A stretch of DNA of 64,000 bases, from positions 55,572 to 119,571 of the forward strand of contig JAKRSD010000027.1 of the NCBI GenBank assembly GCA_022402535.1. Reading direction: 5' to 3'. The position numbers were made by a program, and so were the translations under genes. Of the stretch, positions 9,601-15,436 are shown in pieces. The number at the start of each line of letters is the position of its first letter. The first letter of the stretch is position 1. This DNA is from Flavobacteriales bacterium. Lineage in GTDB: Bacteria; Bacteroidota; Bacteroidia; CAIKAF01. The notes beneath the pieces were generated by a model. The model searched no databases. It was not told the origin of the DNA and saw nothing but the letters and a program-made list of their open reading frames with translations.

Positions 9601-9647
9601 ACCATTGTGATGATGTACATGAAGAAGGGGAGGAAGAGCATGAATAA
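6645..9647 (+). CDS. Secreted double amidohydrolase-family protein
   Basis: 1000 residues from the ATG at 6645, which gives a signal peptide ending near AYAQ. Two amidohydrolase-like halves are joined. The first (about 35-470) keeps the family layout but has FIELFSDYG where an HxH metal motif belongs. The second (about 560-970) has HSH (His627, His629), CHSYVQSE, THILEG and GINSDDAE, the usual metal-ligand series of the imidazolonepropionase/dihydroorotase-like superfamily. So only the second half looks catalytic. Such proteins are common in Bacteroidota as periplasmic hydrolases of cyclic amides or dipeptide-like compounds; the substrate is unknown. The stop overlaps a possible start of the next gene. 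Confidence 0.85.
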   Translation: MSKIKSVVLKGCLSVVLFSVGIAAYAQSTFPVNGISSEDKSLYALTNARLFIEPGKVETDAVLLFSEGKIVKAGKGIPVPKHAVVTDLKGAFVYPSFIELFSDYGIDSPKEESGRGYESIRKGAYAWNDALRSDFRAAEHFNPDEEKAAEWRKLGFGAVLTHRRNGILRGAGALVTTGNGSANTELLEANLSMGASFQKGTSKQNYPGSLTGAIALLRQTFYDAEWYAVHGKKIERNLSLESLQQFMKKPFLFEGIDKYDLLRFKKIADEFKLTFISRGNGDEYQRAEIIKQEGIRVALPLNFPQAPDVNDPYDALRVSLADLKHWENAPFTPLLLHNAGVEFALTSQGLKPADRGKFMERIRLIVKNGYPKEKALASLTALPASWLGYENQLGVLKAGALANFFIATGDIFEDSSVMVSHWIQGVKYSLNEIPETDVRGTFSLTLPDGKAISVKVKGFIQNPKADFSAVDSSKVTGTFSVSGSRVLITVSGKDSASVYRLEGNATSERWQGKGLDSQGKLFNWSAPKTEPYQAEKPKEKEENTRKPGTVWYPQVAYGFEEIPSTNRYVLKNGTLWTGEKEGILKETDIQFADGKIEKIGKNLTTPKGYTEVDCRNTYITAGIVDEHSHIALTRGVNEGGTANSAEVSMADVINADDMNIYRHLAGGVTTIHQLHGSANPIGGRSSILKLRWGRSPEEMKFENAPGFIKFALGENVKQSNWGEGSRYPQTRLGVEQFFYDQFLKARQYEQQRKAGGASVRRDLRLEVLVDILNGKRFISCHSYVQSEINMLMKVADSLGFTVNTFTHILEGYKVADKMKAHGANASTFSDWWAYKFEVNDAIPYNATIMHKMGVNTGINSDDAEMARRLNQEAAKAVKYGGVSQEEAWKMVTLNPAKMLRIDNRVGSLKAGKDADIVVWSREPLSIYAHAEKTFVDGVLYFDRERDAELRKTAQAERNRIIALMLNDPAVKGGKAQKPREKKEHLYHCDDVHEEGEEEHE

Positions 9648-9669
9648 CCAACAAAAATTGCGACAAAAC

Positions 9670-10959
9670 ATGAAAAAATATATCATCTTAATGGGTTGTG
9701 TACTGCTGATTACACATACTGTTAAAGCCCAAATTCCTTATCCGGCAAAAACGCAGGATGCACCGATTCTGATTACGGGAGCCACCATTCATGTGGGTAA
9801 CGGTACGGTCATTGAAAAGGGAATCATCGGTTTTGAAAACGGAAAAATTACCGAAGTGGGGGAGCGCTCCACCAACGAAAGCCGCTATACCCTCAACATT
9901 GACGCAACGGGAAAACACATTTATCCGGGATTTATTCTGCCCAATACCATTTTGGGATTGGTGGAAATTGATGCCGTAAAAGCATCGCGCGATTATGAAG
10001 AAATAGGCGCCATAAACCCCAGTGTGCGTACATTAATCGGTTTTAATCCGGAAAGTAAAATCATTCCCACCGTGCGCTCCAACGGGGTTTTGATTTGTCA
10101 GTCGGCGCCCCGCAGCGGATTGGTTTCGGGCACTTCTTCCATTTTTAATCTGGACGGATGGAACTGGGAAGATGCCGTGCTTAAAGCGGATGACGGGATT
10201 TGGTTTAACTGGCCGGCCGAACGCTATAACACCGGATGGTGGGTGGAACCCGGCGAAGATAAACTGAATGAAAAACGAAAATCGCAACTGGAGCAGGTGC
10301 AATTGCTCTTGGAACGGGCACGAGTATATAATCACGAAACGGTTGATTTAAATTTAGCTTCGCTCAAAGGCTTGTTTGATGGTTCTCAGCGGGCGTATAT
10401 AGAGGTAAACCGGGCCAAAGAAATCAAAGAAGCCGTCTTGTTTTTTAAGAAGTTGGGCGTACAAAAAATGGTGGTATGCGGTGGTGCGGAAAGTCATCTG
10501 GTGGCTGATTTTTTGAAACAGGAATCGGTGCCGGTATTGTTGGAACGTCTGCATGCATTACCCTTTAAGTCAGATGATCCGTATGATTTGCCTTATGCCA
10601 ATGCTTATCTGCTTCAACAGGCAGGTGTGTTATATGGTTTGTCTTATACCGGCGGAATGGAGGCTATGGGTAGCCGTAATCTGCCTTTTTTGGCAGGAAC
10701 CGCAATCAGAATGGGGTTAACCTACGAAGAAGCCGTACAGTCCATTACATTGAATACTGCCAAAATTTTGGGAATTGACAACCGTTGCGGCAGCCTGGAA
10801 CCGGGCAAGGAGGCCACGTTGTTTATCTCATCCGGCGATGCATTGGATATGATTTCTAACCAACTGGAAATGGCTTTTATTCAGGGCCGCAGTATTGATT
10901 TGGGAAGCCATCAGGTTGATTTGTACCAACGCTACATGCAGAAATACGGGCTGAAATAA
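9670..10959 (+). CDS. Secreted amidohydrolase-like protein, probably lacking the metal site
   Basis: 429 residues from the ATG at 9670, chosen for the signal peptide ending KAQ; an ATG at 9640 overlapping the upstream stop is an alternative and would allow translational coupling. The fold signature is present (ITGATIHVGNG near the N-terminus, LNTAKILGIDNRCGSLEPGK near the C-terminus). However, the strand that should carry HxH reads YPGFILPNT, and no clear replacement ligands are visible. It probably works with, or regulates, the larger amidohydrolase encoded 22 bp upstream. Confidence 0.8.
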   Translation: MKKYIILMGCVLLITHTVKAQIPYPAKTQDAPILITGATIHVGNGTVIEKGIIGFENGKITEVGERSTNESRYTLNIDATGKHIYPGFILPNTILGLVEIDAVKASRDYEEIGAINPSVRTLIGFNPESKIIPTVRSNGVLICQSAPRSGLVSGTSSIFNLDGWNWEDAVLKADDGIWFNWPAERYNTGWWVEPGEDKLNEKRKSQLEQVQLLLERARVYNHETVDLNLASLKGLFDGSQRAYIEVNRAKEIKEAVLFFKKLGVQKMVVCGGAESHLVADFLKQESVPVLLERLHALPFKSDDPYDLPYANAYLLQQAGVLYGLSYTGGMEAMGSRNLPFLAGTAIRMGLTYEEAVQSITLNTAKILGIDNRCGSLEPGKEATLFISSGDALDMISNQLEMAFIQGRSIDLGSHQVDLYQRYMQKYGLK

Positions 10960-10988
10960 GCATTTTGTGTAATTGACAAACATCATTT

Positions 10989-11092
10989 AACACAAGGGTT
11001 TTTGATACCCGAAAGGGTTTGAAAACGAGCATTACGGGATATATACATTCTAAATCAAACGAGAAAATTTACGAGTATCAAAAGCCCTTAAC
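10989..11092 (-). mobile_element. Candidate gene-less cassette remnant
   Basis: The 15-bp arms at 10994-11008 and 11075-11089 are inverted and match at 14 of 15 positions, enclosing ~65 bp with no ORF. The right arm runs into the attC-like site 1 core (CCCTTAAC, 11085-11092). Read on the minus strand, the unit begins GTTAAGGGC and ends CCTTGTGTTAA, a degenerate version of the start-end pairing seen in the two neighbouring cassettes. Confidence 0.4.
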
Positions 11093-11221
11093 GGTTTTCG
11101 GCTATACGCAGGCAGGGATTTTAACCACTGAACTTCCTACGAAGAACTGAACTTTAATTTTACCACTTTCCTGCCCTACGAAGCACGAAACCCCTGCTTG
11201 CGTATAGGTGATGTTATGCGG
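11084..11221 (-). repeat. attC-like recombination site 1
   Basis: A 138-bp imperfect palindrome. The inner arms 11100-11117 and 11191-11208 pair over about 17 positions with one mismatch; the outer boxes are GTTATGCGG (11213-11221) and CCCTTAAC (11085-11092). Read on the minus strand it starts just after the stop codon of the 199-residue gene and ends in GTTAAGGGC, the layout of an integron attC. Length and inner pattern match site 2 at 11871. Confidence 0.6.
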
Positions 11222-11240
11222 TCGCCATTCTTTATTTTCG

Positions 11241-11840
11241 TTATAATTCTTCAATTTTCTTTACATATTTTCTGTTTTCAACTGCTACTAGGTCATACTT
11301 ATTCTGTCCGACAAAAAACGCTGAACATGCCCAAGTGTTTGTCGGTTTCTTTAAATCTTTAAAGTAATATTGTCCTGATACTTCAAAGTCCAACATTGCA
11401 AGTTCAAAGGGATAAATTTTATACAATGCTTTCAATACGCTTGTAAAAAAGTCGGTTAACTGTTTCGGTACTTTTGGGTTTTCAGTCCAAGTTTGATACT
11501 CTGCCCCAAAGACCTTTTCAATTGCAGCTGTGTAAAAGCAAATGTCAAACCAATTGAATCCAGTTTCGATAGGCTCGTCTTCCCGTATATTATAAGTCAT
11601 AAATGGAATCTCAAAATTGTCAAGTCTTATAAGTCCACGGTGTTGAAAATTTTCAATTTTTGTCTCTATTGCCTTAAAGTCTTCGTCAAAAGGTCCTGAA
11701 ACATTGTTAAGTGTCCAAATAAAGTCAGTGTAAAGTTTTATTGGGTCGTTGTCAATACTTGGGCAAACCTGAATAGCAAGTTCATAGAAGCCACCGCATC
11801 TTAAATCTTTGTCAAGAAATATGTTTTTTTGTTCTGTCAT
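11241..11840 (-). CDS. Cassette-borne protein of unknown function
   Basis: 199 residues starting at an ATG preceded by an AT-rich GAATAAAGA stretch. No signal peptide and no membrane segment; acidic and soluble-looking, with several Trp and Phe. I recognise no domain. The gene is alone in its unit, running from close to attC-like site 2 (its 5' side) to attC-like site 1, whose outer box lies about 20 bp past the stop, exactly as in a single-gene integron cassette. Base composition is clearly more AT-rich than the amidohydrolases on one side and the yceH-like gene on the other, which fits recent acquisition. Confidence 0.72.
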   Translation of the reverse strand: MTEQKNIFLDKDLRCGGFYELAIQVCPSIDNDPIKLYTDFIWTLNNVSGPFDEDFKAIETKIENFQHRGLIRLDNFEIPFMTYNIREDEPIETGFNWFDICFYTAAIEKVFGAEYQTWTENPKVPKQLTDFFTSVLKALYKIYPFELAMLDFEVSGQYYFKDLKKPTNTWACSAFFVGQNKYDLVAVENRKYVKKIEEL

Positions 11841-11870
11841 TCTTTATTCGTTGGCTGTCGTCCTATGGTG

Positions 11871-12007
11871 CCGCATAACGTTTTGCCGCTTGCCGCAGTG
11901 GGGGATTTCGGAGCACTTCACTGTCAACCAAGCACAAATGTTGATAGAAGCAATGCACTTGATTTAACCACGTCAGCCCCCATTGCGGCAAACGGCTGTT
12001 ACCTGCT
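11871..12007 (-). repeat. attC-like recombination site 2
   Basis: A 137-bp imperfect palindrome. Inner arms TTGCCGCAGTGGGGG (11890-11904) and CCCCCATTGCGGCAA (11977-11991) pair at 14 of 15 positions plus one G-T; outer boxes are CCGCATAAC (11871-11879) and GTTACCTGCT (11998-12007). On the minus strand the stop codon of the 55-residue gene lies inside the outer box, typical of integron cassettes. Confidence 0.65.
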
Positions 12008-12166
12008 GTGTTTATTGTCATTCTGTTCGATTTCTTCTAATTGTTTTAACAAGTCTTTCTCCCTGTCACGTAGTTGAGATGCCATTTCGTAACTCTGAGC
12101 TGTAATTGCTTTTTCTTTTTTGTCACGAATGATTTTTAGTTGTTCAATAATTTGGTCTTTTTCCAT
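11999..12166 (-). CDS. 55-residue coiled-coil protein with UVR / ClpC-M-like motif
   Basis: An ORF of 55 codons read from the ATG at 12166. It is almost entirely charged helix, with KEKAITAQSYEMASQLRD followed by REKDLLKQLEE. This resembles the UVR motif (A-x-x-x-x-Y/F-E-x-A-x-x-L-R-D) of UvrB/UvrC and especially the middle domain of ClpC, which mediates protein-protein contacts. The start is 1 bp after the stop of the nuclease-like gene and has GGAG in the end of that gene as ribosome binding site, so the two are co-translated. The stop codon lies within attC-like site 2. Inferred role: small partner or regulator of the DUF262 protein. Confidence 0.72.
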   Translation of the reverse strand: MEKDQIIEQLKIIRDKKEKAITAQSYEMASQLRDREKDLLKQLEEIEQNDNKHSR

Positions 12167-12167
12167 T

Positions 12168-13871
12168 TTATATGTTCTCCTTTAAAAATTTGATGATTTT
12201 CTCCTTTCGGAATTGGATTTCTTGTTTTGTCCAAGTCAAGTTATCCTTTGTCATTTCTTGAATTTCACGCTGTTGAGCCAAGTGATTATATGTTGCTCTC
12301 TTGTCCGCAAATGGATTGTTGCCTACGGAACAGTTATGAGATTTTGAAAGTAATAGATAGTTGCCTAAACAGTCAATGTATTGTTGTTTAAATTCCTCGT
12401 CATACTCACAATAACCTGCTGCAACGGGTTTTCCGTCCGTTGGTGTTTGCGGTGCAATGTGTTCCAATTCAGGGCTAATAATTTTGTCAAAACGTGTCGG
12501 TGAATAACCGCTTTTACCTTGTCCTTCTAGGTAGTTTTCGTATTTCCAAAGAAGATATTTAGCTGTCGAGTGAGGAATTGCTGCTTGAATTGAACGTTCA
12601 AATTCTGTGTCATTCCAATATGCCCACCACCAAGAGTCGCCACCTGCTTTTTTCATCCAGTCTATTTTGTCAGTGATTGGTTTAATGTCTGGCTTCTCTT
12701 CCGTGAAATTTTGGAAAACCTCATTTACTCTTGAAGTAATGTCGGCTCTTGTTCCTATTAAACGATGTCGTAAAACGATTGATTCGAGTTTACTGCAAAG
12801 TTGATTTATCGTATTTATCGGCAAACCGAATTTGTAAGCTTTGATTACAAAAGGAATTGCGATTCCAATTCCTCCAAGCGTAATTAGTGAATGAACTTCT
12901 AATTGTTCTCTTTCGTCTTTACCGAAGAATGTTGTTAGATGCTCAAAACTGATTGCTAATGAGTGAGTGAATGATTTTATAAACGGAATTGGATTTCCGT
13001 CTGAAAGTAGTTTATTGATTTTTTCAATTGCGTTTGTTTCCCAAAGTGAATTGAAATGAACTCTTAAAGTGTAAACCAAAACATCATCTTCATTGATGTT
13101 GTATTCTATTGATGAAATTGATTTGTAGATTTTTTCAAAGCGATTTTTGATTTCTTCAATTAGTGATTCTTTTTCTTCGCCACCGTAAAGATGAACGTTG
13201 AACATAAATTGAGCTTTGATTATTTCCAAGTTTGAAGGTTTTTTACCTCTGTTGTTTTGGAAAATAAACATCTGAATTGCTTCCGATTCGTCTTTTACCG
13301 GATGTGTTGTGCAAGTTGCGTTTTGCACTGTGTTCAACATTTTAAGTAAATAAGGTTCGTCCTTGTTTTCTAATTGCGAAGTGAAAAAGTCAAAAGCGTT
13401 TACAATTCTTTTTGCTGATGCAGTTTCAAGTCCGTTCTTGTCTTTTTTGGTTTGGTCAATTACATAATCTTTGAAAAGTTGTTTGTCATAATCAACTGTT
13501 TCAAAACGATAAGTTGAATTTCGTTTGATAATATCTTCAAAAATTTCTTGTTCGGTTTCTGTGAGTTTTCTAATTGAACTTAGTCGTTTGAATAGAGCAG
13601 AAAGAAAAATTACAATTGTTGTAAGTCTTTGCTGTCCGTCAATTACGCCAAATTTTTTGTCGAGCTTCTCTTCAAAAAGAAAGTGTCCGAAGTAGTAAAA
13701 TGATTTTGTTGAACTCTTGTTGTAGTCCTCCAAGTCCGATAAAAAAACATTTACCTGTTTTGGCGTTTTGCTTTTTTCAAATTCTGTGTCCCAAGAATAT
13801 GCTCTTTGATAAGTAGGAACAAAAATTCTGTTCCCTGCTAACATTTGTTTTATTGTTGTTGATGCTTCCAT
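12168..13871 (-). CDS. DUF262 / DUF1524 (GmrSD-like) restriction-type protein
   Basis: 567 residues. The N-terminal DUF262 domain shows FVPTYQRAYSWD (about 17-28) and FGVIDGQQRLTT (74-85), the ParB-like nucleotide-binding or nucleotidase motif of GmrS/SspE/BrxU relatives. The middle is helical. The C-terminus has a DUF1524-type HNH-like nuclease pattern: ELEHIAPQTP, then GNYLLLSKSHNCSVGNNPF and a basic tail. The family includes modification-dependent (type IV) restriction enzymes and phosphorothioation-linked anti-phage effectors; whether this one targets modified phage DNA is inferred. No modification gene is near. It lies in a cassette with the UVR-motif protein immediately downstream and an upstream zinc-ribbon gene that is separated by a strong terminator. 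Confidence 0.88.
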   Translation of the reverse strand: MEASTTIKQMLAGNRIFVPTYQRAYSWDTEFEKSKTPKQVNVFLSDLEDYNKSSTKSFYYFGHFLFEEKLDKKFGVIDGQQRLTTIVIFLSALFKRLSSIRKLTETEQEIFEDIIKRNSTYRFETVDYDKQLFKDYVIDQTKKDKNGLETASAKRIVNAFDFFTSQLENKDEPYLLKMLNTVQNATCTTHPVKDESEAIQMFIFQNNRGKKPSNLEIIKAQFMFNVHLYGGEEKESLIEEIKNRFEKIYKSISSIEYNINEDDVLVYTLRVHFNSLWETNAIEKINKLLSDGNPIPFIKSFTHSLAISFEHLTTFFGKDEREQLEVHSLITLGGIGIAIPFVIKAYKFGLPINTINQLCSKLESIVLRHRLIGTRADITSRVNEVFQNFTEEKPDIKPITDKIDWMKKAGGDSWWWAYWNDTEFERSIQAAIPHSTAKYLLWKYENYLEGQGKSGYSPTRFDKIISPELEHIAPQTPTDGKPVAAGYCEYDEEFKQQYIDCLGNYLLLSKSHNCSVGNNPFADKRATYNHLAQQREIQEMTKDNLTWTKQEIQFRKEKIIKFLKENI

Positions 13872-13891
13872 TTTAAATTATTCGTGTTGTT

Positions 13892-13925
13892 AAAAAAATC
13901 GGTGGTGGCGAAGCCACCACCGATT
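13892..13925 (-). terminator. Strong intrinsic terminator between zinc-ribbon and DUF262 genes
   Basis: A perfect 13-bp stem (13897-13909 with 13913-13925) with a 3-nt loop is followed on the minus strand by a run of seven T. It lies 8 bp past the zinc-ribbon stop and before the DUF262 start, so the nuclease is either read at reduced level or has its own promoter in the remaining ~20 bp. Confidence 0.88.
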
Positions 13926-13932
13926 AAATCGT

Positions 13933-14163
13933 TTAGAGCTTTGTCCAAGAGTGAAATGCCGAATCTGGACAGCCTGATGTGCTTGGAGAAGATTTGGTCT
14001 GAATTGTTGTGCCACACTTTTTACAACTGTAATTAGTGTCGCCAACTTCACCCAACTTTGTCCAAGAGTGAAAAGCTTTTGCCGAGCAACCAGAGGTGCT
14101 TGGACTGGAATCCTTCTTGATAGAAGTCCCGCAATTTTTGCATTGATACCAGCTTAATGCCAT
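13933..14163 (-). CDS. Tandem zinc-ribbon small protein
   Basis: 76 residues made of two near-identical ~37-residue units. Each has the form Y-x-C-K-x-C-G-T-x-I, then SSPSTSGC, then AFHSWTKL. The CxxC pair plus the later Cys and His of each unit are plausible zinc ligands, so two small zinc ribbons in tandem are likely. No catalytic motif. It is the first gene of the cassette that also carries the DUF262 protein but is closed by its own terminator. A nucleic-acid or protein binding role is inferred only from the fold. Confidence 0.75.
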   Translation of the reverse strand: MALSWYQCKNCGTSIKKDSSPSTSGCSAKAFHSWTKLGEVGDTNYSCKKCGTTIQTKSSPSTSGCPDSAFHSWTKL

Positions 14164-14646
14164 ATTAAAAATTGTTTTTTGTTGTGCCTACTCTGGTCGG
14201 TTTTCGGCATCCCCGTTTGTCCGCTAAGGTAGATTGTCAGTCCGTCAAAACGTGTCGTTGTCTTGTATGGTCGTCTTTCTAACATAGCAGGTAACTCATT
14301 TATATGCGCTATAAAGTTTCGCTTATCCGTCTCTTTTGGGTGGATATGCGCAACTCGGCTTCCTTTTATTTTTTTCGATGTTTTTAAAATGAATCAAAGG
14401 GAATCGGTTTTTCATGGGTTTCTGATTTAAGTACGTTAAGGTTTTCAAAAGTACGTTTTTAGAGGAATTATGCCAAAAAAATTGAGAAATGTTTTGGATA
14501 GGCTGAATTGGAAATGAAAAAGGATAAAAGATTAAGGACTTCAGAGAGTTCGATGTGCTTATTGGATTGAACAAAGAGTAAGGATAAAGGACAAATGACA
14601 AAAGACAGAAACTATTGCCTATTGCCTCCTGCCTATTGCCTAAATA
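14164..14646. other. Intergenic region at the right edge of the cassette island
   Basis: 14164-14285 is the 5' flank of the zinc-ribbon gene. AGCAGGTAAC at 14286-14295 is the inverted match of GTTACCTGCT at attC-like site 2 and marks the cassette edge. Beyond it, two direct copies of ATATGCGC (14302-14350) and AAGTACGTT repeats (near 14430-14455) are seen. 14515-14645 holds the GGATAAAG and TATTGCCTCCTGCC repeats also found at 2551 and 4325. A 92-codon minus ORF here looks spurious. Confidence 0.55.
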
Positions 14647-15315
14647 TCATCCTTTCAGTTCTTTAACCAGTTCTTCAAAGGCGGATTTTAATTGGGCGAG
14701 TTCTTCTTCTACTTTCTGCAGGCGGCTTTCCATTTCGCTTACCGATTTACGGGCCGGTTCGGCGGGTATTTCCATCGCTTCCATGTCGGGTGTTCCCGAT
14801 AGCAGATGCATAAACCGGGCTTCTTTTTGACCCGGTCTGCGCGGAAGCTGCACCACAAAAGGAACTTCATATTGCGAAAGGGTATCCAATACTTTTTGCA
14901 CTTCCTCCAGACTTTCAAAATCAAACATGCGGCCCGCATTGGTTTTGAGTTCACCGGGTGTTTGGGGGCCCCGAAGTAAAAGCAGTCCGATCAGGGCCGT
15001 TTCGGCTAAATCCAGCGGATATTTTACAGCCAGTGTGTGACGGTATTTTACGGCACGGCTACCGCCTCCGGTAACATGGGCAATAAGGCCTTTTTTGCGC
15101 AGTTCATCCAAGGCAATCACCACGGTGGCTTCATCATATTCAACCACGGGATTGCGCGATGTTTTTTGGTTACACGCCAGGGTGATGGCGTTGAGTGTCA
15201 TGGGATAATAATCGGGCGTGGTTTTGCTTTTTTCTATCAAAGCCCCTAATACTCTCACTTCTTCGGGGCTTAATAAAGGCAATCCATTTTCCGGGGCTGC
15301 TGTCAGTTCTTCCAT
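14647..15315 (-). CDS. YceH-family protein (DUF480)
   Basis: 222 residues. The N-terminal core LLSPEEVRVLGALIEKSKTT and YYPMTLNAITLACNQK is the hallmark of the YceH/DUF480 family, which folds as two winged helices. The C-terminus is a coiled coil (about 185-222, many Glu, Leu and Lys). A regulatory or DNA-binding role is assumed for the family but is not established. It is divergent from menC and marks the return to chromosomal sequence after the cassette island. Confidence 0.88.
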   Translation of the reverse strand: MEELTAAPENGLPLLSPEEVRVLGALIEKSKTTPDYYPMTLNAITLACNQKTSRNPVVEYDEATVVIALDELRKKGLIAHVTGGGSRAVKYRHTLAVKYPLDLAETALIGLLLLRGPQTPGELKTNAGRMFDFESLEEVQKVLDTLSQYEVPFVVQLPRRPGQKEARFMHLLSGTPDMEAMEIPAEPARKSVSEMESRLQKVEEELAQLKSAFEELVKELKG

Positions 15316-15424
15316 TTCGGTCTATTTTATGATTCCGACAAATATATCATGCGATTTCGTTTTTAAGCGGCTGATTGGATATATACGCGATAAATTTATT
15401 CCCTCATTGAAAATTTCAAACCCC

Positions 15425-15432
15425 TATCTTTG
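15425..15432 (+). promoter_or_regulatory. TATCTTTG element just before the menC start
   Basis: Matches TAnnTTTG. The menC ATG is only 4 bp downstream, so a transcript from this site would be nearly leaderless. No clear TTG at the expected distance. Confidence 0.4.
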
Positions 15433-15436
15433 CCCT

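Noticed and set aside
11829..12077. 82-codon plus-strand ORF across attC-like site 2
   Set aside because: It reads through the palindrome and the 3' end of a minus-strand gene; such frames arise because the attC-like sequence is free of stops. No start signal.
14302..14350. Two ATATGCGC direct copies considered as an attI site or third attC
   Set aside because: The copies are direct rather than forming attC-type arms, spacing is short, and no integrase gene is present; not enough to call a site.
14323..14601. 92-codon minus-strand ORF in the right flank of the cassette island
   Set aside because: Low-complexity Ser/Phe/Pro/Lys composition, overlaps the dispersed repeats and has no plausible ribosome binding site.
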